34,951 nucleotides of DNA, from contig CAZQWM010000024.1 in NCBI GenBank assembly GCA_964597035.1, positions 1 through 34,951 on the forward strand, in the 5' to 3' direction. Positions 7,917 to 15,268 of the stretch are shown here, one piece after another. The notes beneath the pieces are model-generated. The model ran no database searches, was not told where the DNA came from, and worked only from the letters and a program-made list of their open reading frames with translations. The DNA comes from Fen-1362 sp964597035. Its GTDB lineage: Bacteria > Planctomycetota > Phycisphaerae > Sedimentisphaerales > Anaerobacaceae. The number at the start of each line of letters is the position of its first letter. Within the stretch, counting starts at the first letter, position 1. The position numbers and the translations under genes were made by a program.

Positions 7917-8632
7917 TGCGGCTTCAATTGATAGTTTGTAAGGTGATGCAGAGAGAGGCGTACTATTGCGCGGCGAGGTCGGGTAATATCGTAGACGTCG
8001 TCGTGATGCCGCAGGGGCTGCATATCGAGCCGGGAAAGCTCGGCAGGGAGGTGCAAAAAGCACTCGACGTTACCACGGATATTCAGGGCAGGCCTTACGA
8101 TGCGTCGCTGCTGGGCTATGGGCTTTGCAGCAACGGGATAGTAGGCCTAAGCGCAAAGATACCGATAGTTGTGCCGAGGGGGCACGACTGTATAACGCCG
8201 CTTCTCGGCTCAAAGGAAAAATACAGGGAATACTTCGAGAGCCATCGTGGGGTGTACTGGTTTAGCCCGGGCTGGATTGAAGCGGATATGCAGCCGGGGA
8301 AAAAACGCTTCGAAAGGACGCTCAAGGAATACATCGAGAAGTTCGGCGAAGACAACGCCAGGTACCTGATGGAAACAGAACAGAGCTGGCTGAACGAATA
8401 CGAGTGGGCAACGTATATCGACTGGGGGTTTGCCAATTCGCAATCCGAAAAGGATTTCACAAAGCGAGCGGCGGAATATCTCGGCTGGAAATACGACGAG
8501 GTAAAGGGGGATTCTGGTCTGCTGCAGCGATTAGTGGACGGGCAATGGGAGCAGAAGGAGTTTTTGACAGTGCAGCCCGGACAAAAAATCGTAGAAGACC
8601 TGACCGATGAGAGGATAATAAAGGCAGAATAG
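7916..8632 (+). CDS. DUF1638 protein
   Basis: A 238-residue cytoplasmic protein matching DUF1638 from end to end. It starts with the family's MRLQLIVCKVMQREAYYCAA pattern, then LLGYGLCSNGIVGL and VVPRGHDCITPLLGSKEKY, with conserved Cys and His residues that could hold a metal. In methanogens and bacteria DUF1638 genes often lie next to corrinoid-dependent methyltransferase genes, but the reaction is not established. The ATG is chosen because the first residues align with the family. It heads a run of four genes separated by two to three bases. The cobalamin riboswitch upstream may be relevant if transcripts read through the 89-base gap. Confidence 0.8.
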   Translation: MRLQLIVCKVMQREAYYCAARSGNIVDVVVMPQGLHIEPGKLGREVQKALDVTTDIQGRPYDASLLGYGLCSNGIVGLSAKIPIVVPRGHDCITPLLGSKEKYREYFESHRGVYWFSPGWIEADMQPGKKRFERTLKEYIEKFGEDNARYLMETEQSWLNEYEWATYIDWGFANSQSEKDFTKRAAEYLGWKYDEVKGDSGLLQRLVDGQWEQKEFLTVQPGQKIVEDLTDERIIKAE

Positions 8633-8634
8633 AT

Positions 8635-10485
8635 ATGCCGGGCGGCACAGAAACTTCGGAACAAAAAGAGATGGTCAGGACATTAGTGATATGCGTTGTT
8701 CTGGCAGTGGGGACATTCTGCGCATTCGCACAGGTTATGAACAACGATTTTGTCAACTATGACGACGACCAGTACGTGACGGAAAATCCATTTGTGCGAA
8801 GAGGGCTGAATGCGGAATCGGTCAAGTGGGCGTTTACAACCGTGCATATGGGGAACTGGCATCCGCTGACGTGGATAAGCCACATACTCGACAGCAGCGT
8901 TTTCAGAGTCGAGCCGGCCGGACACCACTTAGTCAGTTTGGTTTTGCACATTGCAAACGTGGTGCTGTTGTTTTTAATACTCAAGGCGGCGACGGGGTGT
9001 GTATGGCAAAGCGCGTTTGTCGCGGCGGTATTCGGGCTGCATCCTTTAGCGACCGAATCGGTGGCGTGGGTGTCACAGCGAAAGACGATTTTGAGCACAT
9101 TTTTTGCGTTTTTGACGATAGCGGCATATCTTTGGTATGTAAAAAAACCGGGGCTGCGGCGGTATCTGGCAGTTACGGCTTTGTTCATCGCGGGGCTGCT
9201 CGCCAAGCCGATGCTTGTAACGCTGCCTTTTGTTTTACTGCTGCTGGACTTCTGGCCCATTGGCAGATTTGGCGGAGCCGAAGGGCAGGGACGGTTTTGG
9301 CGACTGTTTGCCGAGAAGATACCATTAGTAGTGATTACGGCTGTATTCTGCGTGGTGACGTACACAGCACAGGCAAAGGCAGAAGCGCTAGCGGATATCG
9401 TCGCACTGCCATTGAGCGTACGGGTCGGCAACGCGATTGTTTCTTACGTCAGTTACATTGGGAAGATATTTTACCCGGCGGTACTGGCAGTGTTGTATCC
9501 GCTCGACGCGGACGGGCCGGGGCTGTGGCAGACTATAATCAGCTTTGTGCTGCTTGCATCTGTTACGGGAGCGGTGATTGTATATAGCCACAGGCGAAGG
9601 TATCTGGTGACGGGATGGTTCTGGTATCTGGGGACATTGGTGCCCGTCATCGGGCTGGTCCAGGTTGGCGCGCAGAGTATGGCGGACAGGTATGTTTACC
9701 TGCCGGGTATAGGGATATACATAATGGCAGCGTGGCTGGCCGGTGAGGTGGCAATAAGGGTGCGTTTGCCGAAGTATATCACGGGGGCGGCGTGCGTGGT
9801 AGTTTTGATGGCCTTGATTGCGACAACGATGGTGCAGGTCGGATACTGGAGGGACAGCATGTCGTTGTGTAAACATGCACTGGCGGTAACAAAGGACAAC
9901 TACATAATGCACAATAATTGCGGCGAGTTTCTAAGAACGGCCGGGTTAACAGATGAGGCGATAGAGCATTACAGGCAGGCGCTGGCGATTAATCCTCTGC
10001 ACGCCAGTGCATACAACAACTTAGGCTGCGCACTGCGGGACAAAAAATTATTTAGCGAGGCAACGGAAAAGTTCGAGCAGGCAATAAAAATCAGGCCCGG
10101 TTATGCCAAAGCGCATAATAACTACGGGGTTACATTAGCGGAGATGGGGCTTTTCGACAAGGCAATCGGGCAGTTCCGGGCGGCATTGACGACGGACCCG
10201 TATTACTCGAGCGCATTGAATAATCTGTGTCGAGCAGGCGCTCAAGGCGGAAAGTTAGATTCGGTGCTCGAAGTGATTATCAGTCAGCAGCAAAAGACAC
10301 CAGACAACGCCGAGCTGTATTTCAACGCCGGTATGATTTACGGGATGCGGGGTAATCCGTCGGCGGCGACAGAGCAACTCGAAAAGGCGCTGGAGACAGC
10401 AAGCAGGCAGGGACGAAAGGAACTGGCAGGCCAGATTCAGGGGCAACTTGAGTTATATCGGCAGGCGAAACAGAGTAAGGAATAG
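8635..10485 (+). CDS. TMTC-like polytopic membrane protein with TPR repeats
   Basis: A 616-residue integral membrane protein. The first 400 residues contain roughly ten hydrophobic helices and the conserved motifs of the TMTC/DUF1736-type GT-C group: NYDDDQYV (about 41-48, a DxD-like acidic patch), WHPLTW (75-80) and LHPLATESVAWVSQRK. From about residue 420 come three or more TPR units, for example DEAIEHYRQALAINPLHASAYNNLG. Eukaryotic TMTC proteins are O-mannosyltransferases using a dolichol sugar donor; a polyprenyl-phosphate-dependent glycosyltransferase is the likely bacterial equivalent, but the substrate is unknown. It starts two bases after the DUF1638 stop. A start at Met13 (8671) is also possible. 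Confidence 0.8.
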   Translation: MPGGTETSEQKEMVRTLVICVVLAVGTFCAFAQVMNNDFVNYDDDQYVTENPFVRRGLNAESVKWAFTTVHMGNWHPLTWISHILDSSVFRVEPAGHHLVSLVLHIANVVLLFLILKAATGCVWQSAFVAAVFGLHPLATESVAWVSQRKTILSTFFAFLTIAAYLWYVKKPGLRRYLAVTALFIAGLLAKPMLVTLPFVLLLLDFWPIGRFGGAEGQGRFWRLFAEKIPLVVITAVFCVVTYTAQAKAEALADIVALPLSVRVGNAIVSYVSYIGKIFYPAVLAVLYPLDADGPGLWQTIISFVLLASVTGAVIVYSHRRRYLVTGWFWYLGTLVPVIGLVQVGAQSMADRYVYLPGIGIYIMAAWLAGEVAIRVRLPKYITGAACVVVLMALIATTMVQVGYWRDSMSLCKHALAVTKDNYIMHNNCGEFLRTAGLTDEAIEHYRQALAINPLHASAYNNLGCALRDKKLFSEATEKFEQAIKIRPGYAKAHNNYGVTLAEMGLFDKAIGQFRAALTTDPYYSSALNNLCRAGAQGGKLDSVLEVIISQQQKTPDNAELYFNAGMIYGMRGNPSAATEQLEKALETASRQGRKELAGQIQGQLELYRQAKQSKE

Positions 10486-10487
10486 TT

Positions 10488-11177
10488 ATGCATAAGAACG
10501 TATCTCGTGGGGCGGAGGAGATTTACAGGAACATGCCTACGGAGGAGATACCGTGGAATAATGAACAGCCGCCCAAACTGTTGGAGGAGCTTGCAGAAAA
10601 GGGACAAGTCAGGCCGGGCCGAGCGCTGGATTTGGGCTGCGGATTAGGCAATTACGCGATATGGCTGGCGGGCAAGGGATTCGACGTTGTCGGCATCGAC
10701 GCATCGCCAACGGCGATAAAGACTGCGAAGCAAAACGCGAAGCTTAAAAAAGTAAGATGTAAATTCATAACGGCGGATGTTACAGGCCAGTGGCCCGATT
10801 TGGGAAAGAAGTTTGATTTCGTTTACGACTGGGGACTGCTGCATCACATATTGCCTAAACAGCGAGGCAGATATGTGAAGAACGTGCACAGAGTACTCAA
10901 GCCAGGCGGCAAGTACTTATCGCTGTGTTTTCACGAGAAGGACAAGGCATTCGTGGGCATCGATTCGACACTTCGACAAAGCTCAGTGCAGGCAAGCTCA
11001 CCACAAGGCGGAAAATATCGAAATACGCGAATGGGAACGGTTGTGTATTTATCGTCAAAGAAGGAGCTGCGTGAGCTTTTCGAGCGGCACTTTAAGATAA
11101 TCGAACAGCGGGTGTTCGCGGCAGAAGGGAAAAGTCTGTCGCACGTTTTTAACTATTGTTTTATGGAGCTAAAGTAA
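10488..11177 (+). CDS. Class I SAM-dependent methyltransferase
   Basis: A 229-residue Rossmann-fold methyltransferase. Motif I is ALDLGCGLGNYAIWLAGKG (about 46-64), the acidic end of strand 2 is VVGIDAS (68-73), motif II is CKFITADVTG, and the post-II region is FVYDWGLLHHI, followed by RVLKPGGKYL. It resembles TehB/UbiE-like small-molecule methyltransferases; the substrate cannot be named. About residues 159-173 (DSTLRQSSVQASSP) are encoded by a short dispersed DNA repeat also found in the RNase HII-like gene, and sit in the variable stretch after strand 5. It lies two bases after the TMTC-like gene and three bases before mntP. Confidence 0.85.
   Translation: MHKNVSRGAEEIYRNMPTEEIPWNNEQPPKLLEELAEKGQVRPGRALDLGCGLGNYAIWLAGKGFDVVGIDASPTAIKTAKQNAKLKKVRCKFITADVTGQWPDLGKKFDFVYDWGLLHHILPKQRGRYVKNVHRVLKPGGKYLSLCFHEKDKAFVGIDSTLRQSSVQASSPQGGKYRNTRMGTVVYLSSKKELRELFERHFKIIEQRVFAAEGKSLSHVFNYCFMELK
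10962..11004 (+). repeat. Dispersed 43-base repeat, translated, copy 1
   Basis: A 43-base segment beginning GATTCGACACTTCGACAAAG and ending AAGCTCACCAC is almost identical to 15317-15359; the two copies differ only around bases 29-31 of the unit. Here it is read in frame inside the methyltransferase as DSTLRQSSVQASSP. The unit resembles the short TTCGACAAGCTCAG-type repeats seen in many environmental bacterial genomes. Confidence 0.85.
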
Positions 11178-11180
11178 GGC

Positions 11181-11741
11181 GTGGAGCTGCTGACGATAAT
11201 TGCGATAGCGGTCGGGTTATCGATGGACGCATTTGCGGTGTCGGTGGTGACGGGTGCGGCGTATAAAGAGTTGCACGTTCGGCATACGATTCGGATGGCG
11301 GGATTTTTCGGAGGGTTTCAGGCATTAATGCCAATCATCGGGTATCTCACGGGGCTTACAGTCAGGCAATACATATTGAATTACGACCACTGGGTGGCAT
11401 TCGGGATTTTAGCGGCTGTGGGGCTAAAGATGATATACGAGTCGTTCAAGATAAAAGAAGAAAGGCAGACGCCGCATCCGGCAAATATCGCGATGCTGCT
11501 GGCACTGGCGGTGGCGACGAGCATTGATGCTCTGGCGGTGGGAGTAACACTATCGCTTATTACGGAGATGATAATCCCGGCGGTAATCATTATCGGGGTT
11601 GTGACATTTTTCCTGTCATACGCGGGGGTGGCCATCGGCAAGCGGTTCGGCCATTTTTTCGAGAGTGGAATCGAGGCGATTGGCGGGCTTGTCTTAATCG
11701 GGCTGGGGGTTAAGATACTGCTACAACACGGAAGTGTGTGA
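11181..11741 (+). CDS. mntP: Manganese efflux pump MntP
   Basis: A 186-residue six-helix membrane protein of usual MntP length, made of two similar halves. The conserved acidic motifs LSMDAFAVS (about 14-22) and ATSIDALAVG (about 112-121) lie in helices 1 and 4 and are needed for Mn2+ export in characterised MntP proteins. GFFGGFQALMPIIGYLTG and the GGLVLIGLGVKIL ending are also typical. The start is GTG, three bases after the methyltransferase stop. No manganese (yybP-ykoY) riboswitch is visible directly upstream, and transcription probably comes from the start of the operon. Confidence in the family is high. Confidence 0.92.
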   Translation: MELLTIIAIAVGLSMDAFAVSVVTGAAYKELHVRHTIRMAGFFGGFQALMPIIGYLTGLTVRQYILNYDHWVAFGILAAVGLKMIYESFKIKEERQTPHPANIAMLLALAVATSIDALAVGVTLSLITEMIIPAVIIIGVVTFFLSYAGVAIGKRFGHFFESGIEAIGGLVLIGLGVKILLQHGSV

Positions 11742-11807
11742 AGCCGGCTGTGAAATCGCTATAATGCTTTTTTCGACATTCGATGTTTTTAAGGAGCAGG
11801 TGCGAAT

Positions 11808-12914
11808 ATGGCATCCGAAGTATATTTCATCAAGGCAACGACGAAAGACGGCGAGAAGAAACTTTCGGACAAGGCGAGGAAGCTTTTCAGGGAGGCGGGA
11901 TTCGCGAAGTGCTTCAGGAAAAACGATTTTACTGCGGTGAAGATGCATGTTGGAGAACCGGGCAATGAAACGTATATAAAGGCGCCGTGCTACAAGGGCC
12001 TTATCGAAGAATTGATTAAACTCAAGACAAGGCCATTTTTAACGGATACGAGCACGCTTTATACCGGCCGACGGCATAACGCGATAGACCACGCGACAGT
12101 TGCGGCTGAGCATGGCTTTGACGTGCACGGGCTGGGGATACCGTTTATACCGCCTGACGGTCTCTACGGGACCAGCGAAACGGCTGTGAAAATCGACGGC
12201 GAGCCCTTCGACAGTAAGCTCAGGGCCGAACTGCTGCATAAGGAGGTTTCCATCGCATACGATATAGTTCGCTGCCAGTCAATTCTTTCGGTGGCGCATG
12301 TAACGGGACACATTGCGACGTGTTTTGCTGCGACGCTGAAGACGCTGGGAATGGGCTGCGCCAGCAGGAAGGGCAAAATGCGGCAGCATTCATCGATAAA
12401 GCCGAGCATAAAAAAGAGCAAGTGCACCGGCTGCGGCGAATGCTACAGGCATTGTCCAGAAGGAGCGATTAGCATCAAAGACCTCAAGGCGCACATCGCC
12501 CGCGACAAGTGTATCGGCTGCGCGGAGTGCGTGGCGGTGTGCAGGTTCGACGCGGTGAAATACGACTGGGGCACGCAGACAGAAACTCTGGAACGCAGCA
12601 TCGCCGAGCACGCCAAGGGTGCGCTAAAAGGCAAAGAGGGGCGGGCAGCATTTATCAACTTCGCGATATCGATTACGAGCGACTGCGATTGTATGGACAG
12701 CCCGGATGAGAAAATCGCGGACGATATCGGGATATTAGCGTCAACGGACCCGGTCGCCGTGGACCAGGCGGCACTGGATTTGATTGAAAAGACAAGCGGA
12801 AAAACAATTGAAAAGCTCTCCAAATATCCCCGGCTTAACGCAAGCTGGCAAATTGAACACGCGGAAAAAATCGGCTTAGGCAGCAGAAAATACAACCTCA
12901 TCGAAATCGGTTAG
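11808..12914 (+). CDS. DUF362 protein with two [4Fe-4S] ferredoxin motifs
   Basis: A 368-residue cytoplasmic protein. The N- and C-terminal parts form the DUF362 domain (KMHVGEPGNETYIKA, FLTDTSTLY, and late SDCDCMDSPDEKIADDIGILASTDPVAVDQAALDLI). A two-cluster ferredoxin insert lies in between: Cys206/209/212/216 (CTGCGECYRHCP) and Cys235/238/241/245 (CIGCAECVAVC). It is a redox protein of unknown partner; the family is widespread in anaerobes. An AAGGAG ribosome site precedes the ATG. The last 90 or so codons are duplicated as a truncated remnant 1373 bases downstream. Confidence 0.88.
   Translation: MASEVYFIKATTKDGEKKLSDKARKLFREAGFAKCFRKNDFTAVKMHVGEPGNETYIKAPCYKGLIEELIKLKTRPFLTDTSTLYTGRRHNAIDHATVAAEHGFDVHGLGIPFIPPDGLYGTSETAVKIDGEPFDSKLRAELLHKEVSIAYDIVRCQSILSVAHVTGHIATCFAATLKTLGMGCASRKGKMRQHSSIKPSIKKSKCTGCGECYRHCPEGAISIKDLKAHIARDKCIGCAECVAVCRFDAVKYDWGTQTETLERSIAEHAKGALKGKEGRAAFINFAISITSDCDCMDSPDEKIADDIGILASTDPVAVDQAALDLIEKTSGKTIEKLSKYPRLNASWQIEHAEKIGLGSRKYNLIEIG
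12639..12908 (+). repeat. Direct repeat, copy A (3' end of the DUF362 gene)
   Basis: This segment is repeated at 14012-14281, offset by exactly 1373 bases. By eye about a dozen mismatches occur over 270 bases, and 161 consecutive bases (12678-12838 versus 14051-14211) are identical. Nearly all mismatches fall at third codon positions and are silent. Copy A is part of the intact gene. Confidence 0.92.
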
Positions 12915-12975
12915 TTGCTTGGAACCAGGCCTGAATATAACCTTTCCGCGGAACGCAAAAATCCCCGGATTTTTC

Positions 12976-13003
12976 TTGACTATTGCCCTTAAAAAGGTAT
13001 AAT
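12976..13003 (+). promoter_or_regulatory. Promoter of the PEP-CTERM gene
   Basis: TTGACT (12976-12981) is separated by 16 bases from a perfect TATAAT (12998-13003). A palindromic AAAAATCC/GGATTTTT (12957-12974) directly precedes it and could weakly terminate the DUF362 transcript. The leader to the ATG at 13088 is about 75 bases. The PEP-CTERM gene thus appears to be its own transcription unit. Confidence 0.65.
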
Positions 13004-13087
13004 TACAATCGCCTTTGTAGGGATGGGCAAAATGCAAAGTCTATCATGGAGAGGCTTTTAAGAGGAGCTGATAAGAAGGGGAAGAGC

Positions 13088-13981
13088 ATGAAAAGAGAGA
13101 CATATCTAAAGGCAATTTTGTTTTGCATGGCTGTAATATTTTTCTTTTCATCTTATGCGACTGCAGAGACCTGGACTATTCTGAACGTACCTGAAGCATT
13201 AGGAACTCAGGCATTTGGTATAGATGGTTCCAATATTGTAGGCGGGTATTTCACCGGCCCGGAAACAGTAAATGGTTTCTTTTATGATGGAACAGCCTGG
13301 AACACTATCAATGCTCCCGGCGCAGTCAGCACATGGGCAAGAGGTATTTCGGGAAATAATATCGTGGGCTATTACCTGGATGAAGGCTATACTTCACATG
13401 CATTTCTTTATAATGGCATAACCCTGCAAGATCTCGAAGTGCCCGATGCAATCTCATCTGCGGCATACGGAATACAAGGAAACAATATTTTAGGTTCATA
13501 CACTGATTCTTCCGGCACACATGGTTTTCTTTACGATGGATCAACATGGGAAACTCTCGATATGCCGGGCGCCACGTATGGAACAGAAGCTTATGCAATA
13601 GATGGCGGCAATATCATAGGAGGTTTCAATGTCGGCACCGGCACACCAGGTTCTTTCCTCTACAACGGTGAGACCTGGACAGAAATCGCCAAGCCGGGGG
13701 GTTACGTGACACGGGCATTTGGTATAGACGGAAGCTATATTGTCGGCAATTCCTTATATACTTCACGAGGTTTTATTTATGACGGGACGTCTTGGACAAA
13801 CATTAATTACCCCGGTGCATCAGAAACATTTTTTTACGGTATCGATGGTCAAAATATAGTAGGCTATTACTATGGCCAGGATGGTATGACCGCCTTTATT
13901 TATACAACTCCCGAGCCCGCCTCCGTTCTCCTGATAGGAGCAGGATTACTTTTCGCTCGGTCAAGTCGAAAATATCGTTGA
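13088..13981 (+). CDS. HAF-repeat PEP-CTERM sorted exported protein
   Basis: A 297-residue exported protein. ATG at 13088 is chosen over the upstream start at 12983 because a GAAGGGGAAGA ribosome site precedes it and a normal signal peptide follows (FCMAVIFFFSSYATA). The body consists of about six repeats of roughly 40 residues, with the pattern GIDGSNIVGGY..GFLYDGxTWxTLxxPGA, as in HAF-repeat proteins. The C-terminus PEPASVLLIGAGLLFARSSRKYR is a full PEP-CTERM signal: PEP, a hydrophobic helix and a basic end, recognised by an exosortase. The base composition is visibly more AT-rich than its neighbours (many TTT, ATA and AAT codons), and it lies between two copies of a DUF362 3' end, suggesting acquisition. 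Function: surface or matrix protein. Confidence 0.85.
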   Translation: MKRETYLKAILFCMAVIFFFSSYATAETWTILNVPEALGTQAFGIDGSNIVGGYFTGPETVNGFFYDGTAWNTINAPGAVSTWARGISGNNIVGYYLDEGYTSHAFLYNGITLQDLEVPDAISSAAYGIQGNNILGSYTDSSGTHGFLYDGSTWETLDMPGATYGTEAYAIDGGNIIGGFNVGTGTPGSFLYNGETWTEIAKPGGYVTRAFGIDGSYIVGNSLYTSRGFIYDGTSWTNINYPGASETFFYGIDGQNIVGYYYGQDGMTAFIYTTPEPASVLLIGAGLLFARSSRKYR

Positions 13982-14011
13982 ATCAGGACATGGGAATACT
14001 TCGGCGAGGCT

Positions 14012-14284
14012 GGCCGGGCGGCGTTTATCAACTTCGCGATATCGATTACCAGCGACTGCGATTGTATGGACAGCCCGGATGAGAAAATCGCGGACGATAT
14101 CGGGATATTAGCGTCAACGGACCCGGTCGCCGTGGACCAGGCGGCACTGGATTTGATTGAAAAGACAAGCGGAAAAACAATTGAAAAGCTCTCCAAATAT
14201 CCCCGGCTTAATGCGAGCTGGCAAATTGAGCACGCAGAAAAAATCGGCTTAGGCATCAGAAAGTATAAGCTCATCGAAATTTAA
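14012..14284 (+). pseudogene. Truncated DUF362 gene remnant (3' end only), direct-repeat copy B
   Basis: The segment codes for the last 90 or so residues of the DUF362 protein (from GRAAFINFAISITSDCDC to KYKLIEI), in frame and without internal stops, ending in TAA. It lacks the 5' three quarters, the ferredoxin motifs and any start or ribosome site; the first in-frame ATG is at 14066. Versus the intact gene there are about eleven silent changes and only two amino-acid changes (Ser to Ile, Asn to Lys), plus loss of the final glycine. That pattern suggests the copy once evolved as a working gene. It is probably not expressed as a functional protein now. Confidence 0.85.
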
Positions 14285-14384
14285 TGAGCTACAAGGTTTA
14301 TCCGCCGGGGGCAACCTGGCGAAGATGACCCAGTCCGCAGATTAGGGCGTCTCAATTGCATTTGCTTTCTTTTTGTTAAAAACA

Positions 14385-14412
14385 TTGCAGGTTTGTTAGT
14401 AAGTTATATAAT
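14385..14412 (+). promoter_or_regulatory. Promoter of the XRE/S24 regulator
   Basis: TTGCAG (14385-14390) and a perfect TATAAT (14407-14412) are separated by 16 bases. Transcription would start near 14419, just ahead of the operator-like repeats and about 55 bases before the ATG of the regulator. Confidence 0.6.
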
Positions 14413-14427
14413 ACGTTATGATTGAAG

Positions 14428-14460
14428 ATATCCTGTGGTCCACCACAAGGTGTCCTGTGG
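14428..14460 (+). promoter_or_regulatory. Operator-like repeats before the S24 regulator
   Basis: Three half-sites occur in 30 bases: TCCTGTGG (14431-14438), the inverted CCACAAGG (14443-14450), and a second direct TCCTGTGG (14453-14460), which touches the ribosome site. The first two form an imperfect palindrome. They lie just downstream of the promoter and upstream of a helix-turn-helix gene, the normal place for an autoregulatory operator. Confidence 0.5.
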
Positions 14461-14472
14461 AGAGGTGTCGGT

Positions 14473-15252
14473 ATGCCGTTAGGTGAAATACTCAGGAACA
14501 AGCGCGAAGAGCTGGGGTTTACACTCGACGAGGTCAGCGGCAAGGTGGGCTTTTCCAAGCCGTATTTGTCAACAATTGAGACGGGCAAGGTGAAGAATCC
14601 GCCGAGCGATGAGCTTCTTCGCAAGCTGGAGCAGGTATTGGGATTCGAGCCGGGTCTTCTCTTACATATCGGGCATATGGAACGGCTGCCTTCGGACGTA
14701 AGGGAACGATACGAATCGACGGAGGCAGAGAACAAACGCTGGCGCCAAATTGTCAAAAACCTGATGGCCAAAAAGACACAGGTGGAGCAGTTAAGCGAAA
14801 CTCTAAAAGTAGATGAGCTGGAGGTCGAGGGGCCGAGCTTGCCTATTGCGCCGGGCAGATTAGTGCCGGTAATTAACAGGGTCTCGGCCGGCTACCCGAC
14901 GGACTTCGACGATTTGGATTATCCGGTCGGCGTGGCGGATGATTACATTCGCTGTCCGGGAATGCACGACCCGAACGCCTTTGCGGTGCGGGTAGTTGGG
15001 GATTCGATGGAGCCAAGATTTAAGGAGGGAGACTTGGTGGTATTTTCGCCGGCGGCTGAGGTTCATAACGGCGACGACTGTTTTGTGCGATTTACATCGC
15101 CACACGAGACGGCGTTCAAGCGGGTGTTCTTCGAAGATAACAATATGATTCGTCTGCAGCCGAGGAACGAGAAATACTCGCCGACGATAGTGGAGGGCAA
15201 ACGTATAAACGGGATTTACCGGGCGATAGTGAGATTCGAGCAGCTCGAATGA
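14473..15252 (+). CDS. XRE-family repressor with LexA/S24 peptidase domain
   Basis: A 259-residue regulator. An N-terminal Cro/CI helix-turn-helix (about 3-60: LGEILRNKREELGFTLDEV, PYLSTIETGKVKNP) is joined by a short linker to an S24 domain (about 130-250). The self-cleavage elements are all present: an Ala139-Gly140 site in NRVSAGYP, Ser178 in VGDSMEP, and Lys216 in AFKRV. It should therefore be able to cleave itself like LexA or CI, though the trigger (RecA filament or other) is unknown. ATG at 14473 is preferred because AGAGGTG precedes it and it begins the domain. The neighbours are not phage genes, so a stress regulator is more likely than a prophage repressor. Confidence 0.85.
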   Translation: MPLGEILRNKREELGFTLDEVSGKVGFSKPYLSTIETGKVKNPPSDELLRKLEQVLGFEPGLLLHIGHMERLPSDVRERYESTEAENKRWRQIVKNLMAKKTQVEQLSETLKVDELEVEGPSLPIAPGRLVPVINRVSAGYPTDFDDLDYPVGVADDYIRCPGMHDPNAFAVRVVGDSMEPRFKEGDLVVFSPAAEVHNGDDCFVRFTSPHETAFKRVFFEDNNMIRLQPRNEKYSPTIVEGKRINGIYRAIVRFEQLE

Positions 15253-15268
15253 GCTTCGCAAATCACTA

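Noticed and set aside
12957..12974. Strong intrinsic terminator after the DUF362 gene
   Set aside because: The palindrome AAAAATCC/GGATTTTT leaves only a two-base loop and has weak A-T pairs; at most a weak signal, so it is only mentioned with the promoter.
12983..13087. Upstream start for the PEP-CTERM protein at 12983
   Set aside because: It would overlap the promoter and put 35 charged residues before the signal peptide; the ATG at 13088 has the ribosome site.
14473..15252. Prophage repressor
   Set aside because: The flanking genes are an RNase HII-like protein, malate dehydrogenase and a DUF362 remnant; no phage structural or integration genes occur.
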